A stretch of DNA of 64,000 bases from Roridomyces roridus (taxonomy: Eukaryota; Basidiomycota; Agaricomycetes; Agaricales; Mycenaceae): the NCBI GenBank assembly GCA_029378245.1, contig JARKIF010000004.1, positions 1,240,001 through 1,304,000 on the forward strand, given 5' to 3'. Under the pieces are notes generated by a model. That model saw only the letters and a list, made by a program, of their open reading frames with translations. It was not told the origin of the DNA and ran no database searches. This document shows, piece after piece, positions 20,344-31,292 of the stretch (position 1 is its first letter; every line of letters starts with the position of its first letter). A program made the position numbers and the translations under genes.

Positions 20344-21635
20344 ATGAGCGTCCCCAGGGCCACTATATTTCGCATAATGTGCGTAGGACCACCCCGATTG
20401 ATCGCTTCATCTGACCTCGCCTACAGCTCGTTCTCTCTTGTCGCCGGAGACGTCTTCCAGACGATTCCGGCGACACTAGAGATGTATATGAAGAACTGGA
20501 ATGAAAGACGCCTCAGCGCGACGTGTTTCTTCTATGCAGTCACGCGATAGTGAGTGGCTCCGTCCCTTCTAACCTTGAGCTGATCGTATCCAGTTTGTCT
20601 GTTATATCGCTGGTATCGAATGGATATGGTCTGTGCACCTGTTCGTTCAGAGCGCCACTCATCCCCGCATACAGCCGCGTTTTCCACCAGCTTCACTCCA
20701 GAGTCCTGTAAAAAATATTATATGCTACCCAACGTCACTGCTTTGGTTGCTGTAATGGCTATTCAAGTGCTCGTTTACATCAGGTGCGTCTCATAATTTC
20801 TCTCGGTGTCATTCTTACATGGCGCCCTAGAACACTGGCGATCTCGGGCCAGTCGAAATACGTTCGTTACGGGATGGGTCTGCTCATGTTGCTCGGTTTC
20901 CCGGTGCAGACTTTTGGTATTGTCTACCATCGTGATGTGAGTCGCGTCCTCAATCTCATTTCCAAGACTAATACCTTGGACCAGCCGAGTTTCAACAATG
21001 TAAACTGCAGCTAATCGTTTCAACCATGTCCTCACTCGGATTGCAGGGAACTTGCAAGGGAAAAGTGCTCCGTGCCGGAGAGCCAGACTGGAACATCGTA
21101 TATTACAGCGCACATATGGCTTTCGACTTGGTCGCTGTTGTGACGGCGACGACGTATCTCGTCCTCATCTCCCTTAGCTCCTACACGGGAGGCATGCTGT
21201 GGGTCTTCTATACAAAAAAGAAAAGGCTCATTTGACGATCCCACAGTCGTTTCTCCAAGCTCGTCAAGATGATTCTCCGGGATGGGTTGTTGTATTTTGT
21301 AGTCGTGTTTGCTGTGAATCTGTACGTCTTAACGGCCTTCTGTTCCGCTGTGCTTGACTTTTGATTCCAGCTGGGTCGTCATGGAGTTTGCCCATGTCTT
21401 TACGACAGGAGCCACCTCTACTCTCCCTCTCGCTGTCGAGTTGATCGGTACGCATGCGATTTATTCAGAGAGAAATGCTCACACCCCAGCCCGCACAGCC
21501 GCCCAACACCTCATCCTGAGCACACAACGACTCGCCCAAACGGGAGCTCACTCGGGATCATCCATCCCAAACGATCAGCGCAGGGCCTCCCCGATTCCGC
21601 CCGCCGACGTGGCCTTCGCGTCGGGACCTGGATGA
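20344..21635 (+). CDS. Multi-pass membrane protein of unknown function (Agaricomycete type)
   Basis: ATG 20344 starts a spliced gene. After a 45-bp intron following MSVPRATIFRI, the exons encode about six to seven hydrophobic segments. Recognisable stretches are PATLEMYMKNWNERRLSAT, TRYVSLVSL, NVTALVAVMAIQVLVYIRT, YGMGLLMLLGFPV, YYSAHMAFDLVAVVTATTY, ILRDGLLYFVVVFAVNL and a polar Ser/Pro/Ala-rich tail. Layout and size resemble the DUF6533-like heptahelical proteins that are abundant in mushrooms, but I cannot place it firmly in that family. The end at 21635 assumes a 3n intron at 21448-21489. A different last splice could extend the tail to 21753. Function unknown; no neighbours suggest one. 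Confidence 0.6.
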
Positions 21636-21787
21636 ACTCGAGTCACAGGTGGAGCTGGGAAAGTTTGATTCACATGCGAAGCAGGATAAGAGGAGGGCTA
21701 GTGACTATACCACGACGGAGGCGGGTGGAAGTACCTTGGAGGCACATAAATGAGTGTAAACATCAAACTGACAGTCGGAATGACAAG

Positions 21788-23528
21788 ATGAACTCGGAAC
21801 GGATCAAAGTGACGGCGCTTCTCTTCTCTTTCCACCACGTCCAGGTCGCCATGCAGGTTTTCTCTTCCAAACTGGCTCTGCCCACTCTCGGGTTCCTCGG
21901 CTACCTCGTCGTCGTCAGAACACTCCGCTGGCGGCGCTACAAAGCAGTCCACAAGAAATATCTCCCGAAATTAAATGACCAGTCGCTCACCGTCGAGGAA
22001 GCGCATGAAGTGGTTCAGGTATCTTGTTTCTCTTATCTCTCCCCGCTCGACTGACCCCGTTGAAGCTGGCGTTCATGTACGACATGCCTCTGTTATCTGA
22101 ATATTCGCTGGCGTTCGCACTGTTCAAGACATACGCGATTGTGTGTGGTCACTACGCGTACCAAGAAATGACTATAATTTTGTACAGCCCACGATAAGCA
22201 AGCTGCTTTCGGAGACCAAGCAGCTTGCGTCCACGACTCTCGTGGCCAGACGATACGCCGACGTCAGTCCCACTTCGAATTCCGCGCTAAAGGCTACAAG
22301 CTAACCTAAAAATTGAGACTGAGCTACTAATCGGTGCGTATCTCGCAAGGCCTCGGCAGCCGCGAATCAATATCTGTTTCAGCGAATTGGTTGGCTTGCC
22401 CACTTTTTGGGCGCAAGGACGACCCACGAGCCGCGCTCGCACTCGCACGCGTCAATTGGCTGCATTCCAAGTACAAGATTGTGAGTATTGGAGGATTCGT
22501 CCAGTCGGCGACTAACGAACCCGTCAGTCTAACGAAGATTATCTTTACACGCTCGGGTTGTTTACATTTGAACCTGCGGTAGGGTTTTTCTTGCCTGCAT
22601 TTCGTGTGCCGGCGCTCATGATTGGTTAGACTTTTGCTGCGCGGTATGGATGGCGTGAGCATTCTCAGTTGGAGAAATACGTGCGTGCTTCTCTTGAGTC
22701 TTGGTCATAATCAACCCGTGTCCAGGCTGCCTTTGTGTACTGGTCCGAAGTCGGGAGAAGGATGAACATTGAGAATATCCCACCCACGATCCAAGATTTC
22801 AAGGCGTGGATACAGACCTACGAAAAAGAGTATATGGTTCCTGCTCAAACGAATCACGAAGTGGCCAATCAAACAATAAACGAGCTGCTCTTCATCGTCC
22901 CGCATGCCTTTGGCTTGCGTCGATTTGCAGAGGGCCTCACTCGCTCGGTGTTGGAGGACCGGGTTCGTATTGCCATGATGTGCGTGTCACAGAATTTTGT
23001 AGCCATTCACGTAAATACGATCTAGGCAACCTGAGGCCCCGTGGTACGCCAAATACGTCGTCAATGGATCGATGTGGCTATTCGCGTTCACACACAAACA
23101 TCTTCTCCTACCGAGACGCAAACCGGGTGCCCTCATCAAAGTGGAGCTGCCGAAAGTCACTCCAGGAGGCGTGGATCCCTCGTCAAGCACCCACCAAGTT
23201 TGCATCAAAGCCATGGTACAAGCCGCGCGGATGGGGGTTTGTTGATTGGTTCTTGGTTTTTGTTCGGTGGCACGACGATGTCCCGCGCCCAGAGTATAGG
23301 TGTGGTGGCTATCGGATTCACGAGATGGTGAGTATCCGTGTACGAGTTGTTTTCGTGAGGTTGACTTGGAGTAGGGCCCGCCTCGGTTTGAACAAGGTTG
23401 GTTGGTTCTATTTTCTCGTGGTTCGATTTTGATGCCTTTTAGACGGACACGAGCAAGTGTTTAAAATGGCGGAAGCGTTGCAAGGATGCCCCATCTCCGA
23501 TGCTTGGAAAACGAACAAGGAGGGATAG
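21788..23528 (+). CDS. ER-bound oxygenase, mpaB / latex-clearing (DUF2236) type
   Basis: Nine or so exons encode an N-terminal membrane anchor (ALPTLGFLGYLVVV), then LAFMYDMPLLSEYSLAFAL and PTISKLLSETKQLA with RRYAD. Next come RVNWLHSKYKI, NEDYLYTLGLFTFEPA, YGWREHSQLEK, YWSEVGRRMNIENIPPT and EYMVPAQTNHEVA. This series is characteristic of fungal mpaB homologues. Members of the family carry a b-type heme and cleave isoprenoid double bonds. MpaB itself shortens the farnesyl chain in mycophenolic acid synthesis. The protein ends ALQGCPISDAWKTNKEG at TAG 23526-23528. No terpene synthase or prenyltransferase was found nearby, so the substrate is unknown. ATG 21851 is a possible alternative start. 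Confidence 0.8.
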
Positions 23529-23577
23529 TTGCCCGAGAGAAATCAAGATAAATTGAGGGTATGTATTGTATTGTGAA

Positions 23578-24741
23578 TTATGCTATGCCGGCTTCTATAT
23601 CCTTCTGGAACTGACGCACGATGGGCTCCATCCCTCCCTCATCAACGTGGAACCCAAGACTGAGCGGATACGTGTTATCGAACCGTGGAGGCCAGGAAGA
23701 CACGATGCGGCGGTTGATCGGGTCATCCTTGAACTTGACGAGATCCAACGCCTTCTTGCCACCGACCTTCTCGAGCGCCTCGAGCTCGTCGCGGACCGTC
23801 GCTGTGAATCCGGGCAAACAGACGACGCGCGTGTGTTTGAGGAATTTGTCGCCGGGGACGTGCATTGCCTGAACAAAGTTCTTGATGGTCGTCTCGGGGG
23901 AGGCGACCCAAGAGGGGAGCTCGAGGGCGGGGTCGTCGATTGAGTTGCCGATGGGGCAGAGGGATTCGATACCCTTGAGAGGTTCCCGGATGACGCCTGT
24001 CGGTCAGGTGAGCGCGGAATAATAATAAAAGTTGGAAAAAGGCGCACCAGAGATGAATGCCGAGGTGGCGGCGGAAGGGACGCCGGGGCGGACAACGATG
24101 GTGGGGAGTCGGATGATGCGGCCGTCGATGAAGCCACGGCGGGAGAACTCGTTAACGAGGAGCTCAGACGTGAGTTTACCCATGCCGTATGCGCCCTCGG
24201 GGGTGGCGATGGTGTCGGGCGTAACGACATGCGGCAGAGGACCACCGTACACGGCGAGGGAGGATGTGAAAACGAACTTGATGGGAGCATCAGCTTTGGG
24301 GCCGTATTCGCGAGCAGCCTGTAGCATCAGGCGGATCGAGTCGACGTTGACCTGTCAAATAGAGTTAGATGATTCAACTTGTTCGATTTACTCGGACGCA
24401 CCTTGAGACCCAAATCAAAATTATCCTCCGAGCCGCGAGACATGATGCCGTGGAGACAGTAGATGGTGTCGGGAATGCCGAGCTTGGTGTTGAAGAGGGC
24501 GTCGATAGGGTCCTTGGCGGTCAAGTCCGCCTTGATGGTCACCGCCTCGACGTTCTTGGGCGCTTTGGGCTCGACGATGTCCGCGAGGATGAAGCGAACG
24601 TTGGGTGTTCTGGCGTCGGCGATGAGGGCATCGGAGAGCTGTGAAAATGCGTGAGAATCGAATAAAGGAGAGGGGGGAAGGACGGACGAGGCCTCCGAGC
24701 CAGCCAGCGGCGCCAGTGATGAGGATGGTGGAGGTGGTCAT
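23578..24741 (-). CDS. NAD-dependent epimerase/dehydratase, D-erythronate dehydrogenase (DenD)-like
   Basis: ATG 24741 gives MTTSTILITGAAGWLGG, the Gly-rich NAD-binding motif of extended SDRs. DLTAKDPIDALF, TIYCLHGIMSRGSEDNFDL, FVFTSSLAVYGGPLP and EGAYGMGKLTSELLVNE follow; the last contains the catalytic Tyr-x3-Lys. IIRLPTIVVRPGVP, FISGVIREPL and a C-terminal domain with PRFDNTYPLSLGF come next, ending at TAA 23578-23580. The overall pattern is that of DenD, which oxidises D-erythronate to 2-oxo-erythronate in bacteria. Specificity in this fungus is inferred. Three introns are visible. It is divergently paired with the RpiB-type gene, 204 bp apart, which suggests co-regulation in the sugar cluster. 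Confidence 0.8.
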
Positions 24742-24945
24742 GGCAGCGTTCGGTATCGTTGGGAATAAATTCCTGGCGTGGTATAGATTATATACCGGAG
24801 CGTGGAGGCAAGTTTCTCCCCCACACCGGCCCGGAACAAAGGTCCCCAGCTTCGCCCCGTCATAGTTCCGTCTTTTGATCCGGAAATTGAACCCTCCTAA
24901 ATATGGACCGGATAGATGAAGGTTCGGTGCCTTACTTGTCCGTCC
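24742..24945. promoter_or_regulatory. Bidirectional promoter, DenD-like / RpiB-like genes
   Basis: The 204-bp divergent spacer has a TATA-like TATATA at 24790-24795 and several C-C-G-G tetranucleotides (TACCGGAG, CACCGG, GATCCGGAAA, GGACCGG). It also holds the octamer CCCGGAAC at 24830-24837, which recurs upstream of the DAK gene at 37510-37517. Zn2Cys6 proteins bind CGG/CCG half-sites, so these are candidate sites for the regulator at 31293. This is inference. Confidence 0.4.
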
Positions 24946-25523
24946 ATGACCACCACCTCTCAGCCTCAGTGGAAAATCGTGATTGGCTGTGATGTACGTA
25001 CCGGTCTCGCTTTCAGATTTTTGGCTGATTCCAAGCTGATTCAACGGTCCAGGACGCGGGTTTGCAATACAAGAACACCCTGAAAGCCGACCTCGAAAAG
25101 GACAGCCGAGTCTCGGAGGTCATCGACGTCGGTGTCAATGGCGACGAGAAGACCGCGTATCCACACGTCGCAGTTTCCGCCGCACGCAAGATTGCCGCCG
25201 GCGAAGCAGATCGGGCACTGTTGATTTGTGGGACGGGATTAGGCAAGTTTCAACCAAGGATTTAGTGCGTGCTAACACCGTCTGCAGGCGTCGCCATTTC
25301 CGCGAACAAGGTCCCCGGCATCCGCGCCGTGACCGCTCACGACAGCTTCTCCGTGGAACGTGCGATATTGAGCAACGACGCGCAGGTGTTGTGCATGGGA
25401 CAGCGCGTTGTGGGCATTGAGCTGGCGAGGAGGTTGGTGGGAGAGTGGTTGGGGTACATCTTTGACAAGACGTCGGCGTCGGCGGCCAAGGTCGACGCAA
25501 TTTCTCAGTATGAGGTTGTGTAG
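24946..25523 (+). CDS. RpiB/LacAB-type sugar-phosphate isomerase
   Basis: Three exons (24946-24993, 25053-25242, 25288-25523) give 157 residues, the normal size. The protein starts with [11 protein letters not shown], the substrate-binding strand and Asp of RpiB enzymes. It has [20 protein letters not shown] (the CGTG anion-hole loop, usually GTGxGxxxxANK) and [20 protein letters not shown], then ARRLVGEWL. Family members interconvert ribose-5-P and ribulose-5-P, or isomerise erythrulose phosphates in tetritol catabolism. The neighbouring dihydroxyacetone-kinase-type and DenD-like genes fit a C4 role, which is inferred. The second intron (25243-25287) uses a GC donor. Eukaryotes more often use the unrelated RpiA, so an RpiB in a cluster points to a specialised catabolic job. 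Confidence 0.85.
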
Positions 25524-25618
25524 AATCAATCACATTAGTTCAACCAATTTTGATGGATGTTCAAAACGGAAACGACTGGATATAGAAATGTATTACAAGC
25601 TCCCTCCCAAGTATGGAA

Positions 25619-26450
25619 TCATTGACTGTCTCTCGCCTCCGCAGCAAGCACCCCGTACCTCAAACTCCAATCCCACGAATCAGGCATGTTCTTGATCACA
25701 TCACTTTGATAGTCCTTCCCCTTGAACTGCGCGACGAGCGACGGAATGACCGTAAACGCCTTGTGAATCAAACCGTGAGCTATCAAATACTTGAAACACT
25801 GGTCGATTGCGCGCGAGTAGGCAAAGGGCGGGTGGTTGAGGAATCGGAGGAGGCGACGGGCGCCAATGGGCGAGACGGCGTAGCCGTGGGAGCAGAGGGG
25901 TTCGTTGGATGGGAACAAGCGAATGCGTGGTGGTTCAGAACCGTCGAGGGGTATCCCAGCGTCCATACCAGTGTATCTGGTTTCGTCAGCCCAGCAGAAA
26001 CCTGGGTTGACTTGTCAAAGGGAGGAGGGAAAAGAGGACAAGAGGACGCACCGAAGAAAATCATATCCCAGTCTGTAGGCAGTAGATGCCAGACGGCGCT
26101 GAGCTGCTCCCTGATGTCCCCGTCGATATCAACGTCGTCTTCCAAGATCATCGACGGCTCTCCCGTGAGCTCGCGCTTGGCGGTCTCGGATATTAGGGTG
26201 AGGTGCGATTGGTAGCAAGCGACGGGGCCACGGCTCATATACTCGAATGGATGTAAGCCCGCCTGGTAGCGGGTGAGCGTGAAGTCGTCCCGGGACACCA
26301 TAAGATCGACGTCATCCTCGTATTTGTCGCCAACCCAGGACGGTGGCGCCGGGATCTGGAGGTCCTCGAACGGCGTCGCAGATATAGCGGTGCCTCCGGT
26401 GTTCTTCCTCGAGGTGAAGAGACAACGAACCGTGCCGTTCTGGGCGCATC
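25619..26450 (-). CDS. GT25-type glycosyltransferase, C-terminal part
   Basis: The coding part ends at 25619. It shows GPVACYQSHLTLI, SMILEDDVDIDGDIREQL (the E-D-D of family 25 glycosyltransferases), LLPTDWDMIFFGHCWS, CSHGYAVSPIGARRLLRFL and AYSRAIDQCFKYL. These are typical of fungal LPS/collagen-type galactosyltransferase-like proteins. The N-terminal part with the membrane anchor is at 27011-27476 on the same strand. Between the two lies a gene on the plus strand (26507-26932). I cannot tell by eye whether the two parts are joined by a long intron that hosts that gene or have been separated by an insertion. The upstream limit of 26450 is approximate. Confidence 0.6.
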
Positions 26451-26506
26451 CGTCACTGCGACCCGCGGCTGACGGAACTGGCTCCACTGACGCCGACACG
26501 ACGGCA

Positions 26507-26932
26507 ATGGCTGGAACGGACAGTGATGAAGATGAGCCTCTACGACGCGCAGGACACGGGGGCGGGGGCATGTCGGACTTTGAAGATGACGATGACGACG
26601 ACGATGTGGTGGACACGCAGAAGCTGGAGGAAGACGGGCAGACATTCGTGGAAGCGATGGATGATGGCATTGACACGTTGATCCAGTTTGCGGAGGGCCT
26701 GAAGTACCAGCGGCAGTTCCGGGACCAGCGTATGCTCCAGGCGCTGCAACGCGAGGGCGCGTCGTTCCTGCGCCTGGCGAAGGCGTGCTTGTCGAAGGAG
26801 AAGAGATCGACACGAGGCACGACACCTTCGACGTGGGATAAATCAATCGGATCGGCGATGTTCTATCGGCCCCGACCTCCGAGGCGCGAAGAAATGGCAG
26901 ACGGCGGTGAAGGCGGGCGCACGGCGGAGTGA
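26507..26932 (+). CDS. Acidic conserved hypothetical protein nested inside the GT25 gene
   Basis: ATG 26507 begins MAGTDSDEDEPLRRAGHGGG, followed by an Asp-rich run of about nine residues. A helical block follows with DDGIDTLIQFAEGLKYQRQF and QALQREGASFLRLAKACLS, then TTPSTWDKSIGSAMFYRPRP. The frame is open upstream to 26273, so the start is uncertain and an N-terminal part may be missing. The helical block resembles a hypothetical protein family that I believe is multi-copy in mushrooms. No function is known to me. It overlaps the GT25 locus on the opposite strand and could be an inserted copy of a dispersed family. Confidence 0.5.
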   Translation: MAGTDSDEDEPLRRAGHGGGGMSDFEDDDDDDDVVDTQKLEEDGQTFVEAMDDGIDTLIQFAEGLKYQRQFRDQRMLQALQREGASFLRLAKACLSKEKRSTRGTTPSTWDKSIGSAMFYRPRPPRREEMADGGEGGRTAE

Positions 26933-27010
26933 AATGGAAGTCTTTATTCTTGCTTTATTCGCAGACAGAAAATGTGGTGTATAGTCTAAGAATCTATTTA
27001 CTCGTAACCG

Positions 27011-27476
27011 ACTCGTAACCATGGCGGCTGCCTTTGTTCTCCGGATTTCCTTTTTGGGAATGTCAGAGGTGGGGGAGGCCAAGGGGATTTGTCTGCGTCT
27101 GGCCATTCGAATGGCATGACGATTTGGTCCGAGCCATTCTTTGGGGGAAGTCCACCGAACGCTTGGAAGAGAGCGTCCTTGCGGACGGATGGACTTGGTC
27201 GACGATCTTGGTGACGAGAGGAGTGCCTGCCTCGCCAGCGTCGAAATACGACCACTCGACGCCGAGGTGCTCTCGCAGACGCTCCATCTTTTCGCGTCGG
27301 TCGGTGCGCCGGGGAAGGGAGATGACATAGGTCTTGGATGGGACGGGTAGGATGCTGGGGAGGCGAGGACGAGACGTGAGCCATCCATCGAGGCAGGAAG
27401 ATTTGGAGAGATAGATGGGTAGGATGGAAAGGACGACCACGGCGAGAAGGAAAGATCTAAGATTGCGAGGCGCCAT
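27011..27476 (-). CDS. GT25-type glycosyltransferase, N-terminal part
   Basis: ATG 27476 starts MAPRNLRSFLLAVVVLSILP, a short cytosolic tail plus one membrane segment (type II Golgi anchor). TYVISLPRRTDRREKMERLR comes next, the sequence with which GT25 catalytic domains begin, followed by HLGVEWSYFDA. Further on, the best continuation (DALFQAFGGL, FEWPDADKSPW) is in a different frame at about 27180. That needs a short intron or marks a frameshift. The frame closes near 26998. The rest of the enzyme is at 25619-26450. ATG 27491 is an alternative start. Confidence 0.6.
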
Positions 27477-27691
27477 TGCTGGTAAACCCATCTCAGAGCA
27501 CTGTGTTTATATGGGAAATGCGAAGAGGGGTAGAGGAACCTGTGCACTCAGAACCAGACACGAGAGGGGTCCCATCAACTGTGATCGGTGTGATCGGGCG
27601 ATGCAAGGGGAATGATCAAGGAATGATTCAATTTTTTCAATTCAATTTACAGGAGAGCGGACCGAAGAATGAAGGAACCAATATATTCTAC

Positions 27692-28847
27692 TCAAGCCTT
27701 GCCCGCGGACCCAAACAATACAATAAACCGATCGCACACTTTGGCGAAAACCTCGGTCGCCTCGTCCGCTGCATCGGGGAACGGTTTGGTCTGCAGCCCC
27801 TCCGTCAGCGCCTTGACGTATGGGTCGCGCGCCCAGCTGTTGACGTTGATCTGTGGTTGAATTAGCACCGTACGTTGAATTCACAGACAAATCGAACCTT
27901 GCTGATGCCATTCTTAATACACTCGACGAAGAGAGCGTCGGGGAGCTCGTCGGTGCCGTGCAAGCACAAGGGGACCTTGCCTGCAAAGGTGGCGTGCAGG
28001 GACTTGAGACTGGAATATAGTTAGAGCGTATCGAGTAAATCATACTACTAGACATACATTTCCTGGCGAAAGTTGGGCGGGTTCAGGTAGGAGCCGTGGA
28101 GATTGCCGATGCTGGGCGCGAGGATGATGGCACCGGTGCTGTGGACGTGGTTAGTGACGGTGAAGGGCGAAAATAAATGCAATACCCGTTGATAAAAGCA
28201 GAAGCTTTGGATGGGTCAGTGAGCTTGGCGTCGGAGATGACGCGCAGGCCGGCTTCCCCACCCTCGAGACGACCAAGTTCGACCTCGACTGCGACACCGC
28301 ACTTGGCGGCGCGTTCGACGTATGGGCGCGCGATGGCGATGTTCTCCTCGTCAGTCTGGGATAAGGTGTTAGCAAAAGTCGGTCGAGATTATGCGACTTG
28401 CCTCGGCGTGGCTCGCATCAACCATGATACTGTCGAACGCAATTCCCTGCTCGGCGAGAGAAAGAGCGAGCTCGATATGTTCTGGATCGGTGGCATGGTC
28501 AAGATGCACTGCTATCGGTACCGATGCTTGGTGTGCCCTGCGGAATTAAATTAATTAAGAGCGAGACATCGGTCAAGGCACCGTACGCGTTGAGGCAAAA
28601 CTGGAGAAAGGGGCCCTTTCCGTAGGCAAGAGTTATGGGGAAGAGCTGGAGGATGGCCGGACTCTTGTTTCTCTCTGCTGAACGAACGAGGCCGATGACA
28701 GAGTGCGCGTCGTAGCTGTGAGAGTGTGAAGAGTGGTCGGGATGAGCGGTGGACAACATACCACGTCTGTGCAAGGATACCGTAGCCCCCCTTCTCTGCA
28801 GCGGTGAGGATCTGGATTGTGCGGTTGGATGCGAAGGAGGAGGCCAT
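27692..28847 (-). CDS. Class II ketose-bisphosphate aldolase (FbaA/GatY/KbaY type)
   Basis: ATG 28847; the protein starts with AAEKGGYGILAQT, the usual beginning of class II aldolases. The zinc- and substrate-binding stations are visible in order: VHLDHATDPEH, SIMVDASHAETDEEN, EVELGRLEGGE, SIGNLHGSY and LCLHGTDELPD. The His residues of the first, fourth and fifth bind zinc in the family. It ends FIVLFGSAGKA at TGA 27692-27694. The enzyme cleaves or joins a ketose (bis)phosphate with dihydroxyacetone phosphate as one partner. The resemblance to tagatose/sugar-specific members and the lack of a long C-terminal extension suggest a catabolic role rather than glycolytic FBA1. Six or so introns. 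Confidence 0.85.
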
Positions 28848-29136
28848 GTCGGTACGTACAGAATGTGGAAGCCAAGTTGGAATAAGTACCGAGCGGCCCG
28901 GATGCGGGGTTATATTGATCCGGGTGGCCAGTTTGGTTTCTACCACCATGACGTGTAGGGGTGGACAACAGGAACCCGACCGGGACGATATAATTCCTGC
29001 AGGTGTCGCGCTGTTGGCAATTATGTCTGCCGCGTCGATCATCCCGCCCCAACCCCGCGTTCTTTAAAATCTCCCCCCACTTCGTTTTGGGGCCCCACTT
29101 GTCACGACAAGCAACCCTGCGACGACTGGACACAAT
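28848..29136. promoter_or_regulatory. Bidirectional promoter, aldolase / MFS transporter
   Basis: The 289-bp divergent spacer contains CCCGGA at 28897-28902 and further CCGG-containing sites (GATCCGGGTGG, CCGACCGGGACG), similar to the other divergent spacers of this cluster. No other motif is named. Confidence 0.35.
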
Positions 29137-31042
29137 ATGACTTCTCCCAAGCCCGAACAAGGTAAAGTTACTACTCTTCTTTTCTCCTCTGTGTTCCGGC
29201 TGACGCGTCTACAGAATGGCGTGAAGAATACGGAGATGCCATGGACAAGTACCAGCCGGGGACCGAAGCTGAACGCCAGCTGGTCCGCAAGATCGACATG
29301 CGTATTGTCCCGACCATTTGGCTGCTCTATGTCGTGTCCTACCTCGATCGTGCCAACATTGGCAACGCTGAGTGTCAGTTCGAATTCTTTTCTTCTCGCC
29401 CAATTGCGTCGACGCTGATTTGGTCACAGCGGGTGGCATGCAAGCCGAGCTTGGCTATGGGTCGACGCAATACTCGATCATCTTGCTCATGTTCTTCGTA
29501 CGTCGTGCTTTCATGTGCGGAACTTGCTTCTAATCATTTTGGCAGGTCTCCTACGTTATATTCGAGGTTCCGTCCAACATGCTCCTCACTCGTGTACGCC
29601 CGTCCATCTAGTTCGTCCTTTTCTTTTCGCAACACATTCGTTGCTCATATTCTTCCCAGTCTGTCTGCCATTTGCGTTCTTTGGGGTGGTGTCGCCGCCT
29701 GCCTCGCCGCCTGCCATAGCTGGCAGCAACTCGCCGGTGTGCGCTTCTGCCTCGGGGTCATCGAAGCAGGCTTTGCGCCAGGTGTCGCTTTTTACCTCTC
29801 GTCCTGGTACAAACGCCACGAGCTCGCCAAACGGTTCGCGATTTACTACACGGCAACGGCTATCTCCGGCGCCTTCTCTGGTTTGCTCGCTGGCGTGATC
29901 ATCGAAAATTTGGACGGCCACCGTGGGCTTTCGGGTTGGAGGTGGCTGCTTCTCATTGGTTCGTGTCCGGCTCGTCTCTTTGTGAGCTACGTTCTAATCA
30001 TCATTCAGAGGGTGTTGTGGCGTCTTTCGTCGGCTGCTTCACGTGGACGATTCTTCCCGACTGGCCTAGCACCACTTCGTGGTTGACCCAGGAGGAAAAG
30101 GTACGCTGTCATATCTTTCAACCACGCTCGACGACTGACCATCCACCTAGTTCATTGCAATTCAGCGCCTGGCATACGATGGTGTCGGTGGCAACAACGG
30201 TACCAGCGACGAGCCTTCCCACTCCGAGGCCGCCAAGATGGCACTCACTGACTGGCGCACTTGGATGCTCGTCGTCATGTACATGCTCGCTACCGGCTCC
30301 CAGACGATCCAGTACTTCATCCCGACGCTCGTCGGCCAACTCGGCTATTCTGGCAACTCCAAGCAGTTCATGGTTCGTTTCCTTTGCTCGACTTTTACAA
30401 CTATGCTCACCGATGACTCAGACCATTCCCATCTACGCTGTCGCCCTCGTCGGTATTCTCGGGTTCTGCTTCATGTCGGACATTCGCAAGGAGCGCGCCA
30501 ACTACATCACCGCTGCGGCGCTCGTTTCGGGCTTTTCCTTCATCATCATCATCGCGGTCGGCCAGCGGCACACAGTGCAGTACCCCTTCCTGTGCTTCGC
30601 CGTCGCCGGGATCTACGCCGCCTGCCCTCTGACGCTTTTGTGGGTGTCCAACATTATCGACCATCCGGCTGAGAAGCGTGCGGTTGCGATTGCTGTCGTC
30701 AACTCACTCGGAAACTCGTGAGTCTGCTCTGATTTTTTTCAAGCTCTTTGATTTACTCTGGATACAGGGCATCCATTTACGGTTCGTTCTTGTGGCCCAA
30801 GAACACTGGTCCTCGTTACCTCCAGGGTTTCGGTGTTACGACGTACGTCCAATCGTTTTATGGCTTCCTGTTCTCATTTCTTGTACAGCGCCTTTGTTTT
30901 CCTGCTCGCTATTCTGGCCCAAGTGAACAAAGTGCTCCTCAAAAAATACCCCGCCGTAGGGCTCAATGACCACCGCCCGAAGTCTGCGGCTTACGGATCG
31001 ACCGGGGAGGGTGAGAAGGAGAGCGCCGATGCTGCAGTGTGA
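29137..31042 (+). CDS. MFS transporter, anion:cation symporter (Dal5-like) family
   Basis: ATG 29137. After a short first exon and intron, the protein reads YQPGTEAERQLVRKIDMRIV, then WLLYVVSYLDRANIGNA. That is the TM1 signature of the allantoate/pantothenate-type ACS family. GYGSTQYSIILLMFFVSYVIFEVPSNMLLTR, GVIEAGFAPGVAFYLSSWYK (split here by text only), ERANYI and SLGNSASIYGSFLWP are other family marks. About eight introns are present. It ends ESADAAV at 31042. ACS members import organic anions such as sugar acids, vitamins or allantoate. An acid-sugar substrate would suit the adjacent DenD-like dehydrogenase, but this is inference. It lies between the aldolase and the regulator. Confidence 0.85.
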
Positions 31043-31292
31043 TTTTGAAAGGCCACGTAGCCAGGGTTTCTCTCTCCGTGTTTGGGATTGGATTTCACGA
31101 GTAACTTGATGTTCTACTTAATTTTCCCGGATGTACATTATATCACGAATAACGACGACTTTGTGTCCCATTTTGTGCCATGGAGAAGTGCAACATTTCA
31201 ACCAAACGCGGATCACTCCTGCATGCGGGTAATTTGACATTTAGGGGGATCGAAAGTTTAACCTTTCGGGCTGTGCTTCCCCACAACCACTC

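Noticed and set aside
23595..24290. 231-codon Ser/Pro-rich ORF on the minus strand
   Set aside because: It is a frame shadow of the DenD-like dehydrogenase, whose catalytic motifs lie in another frame.
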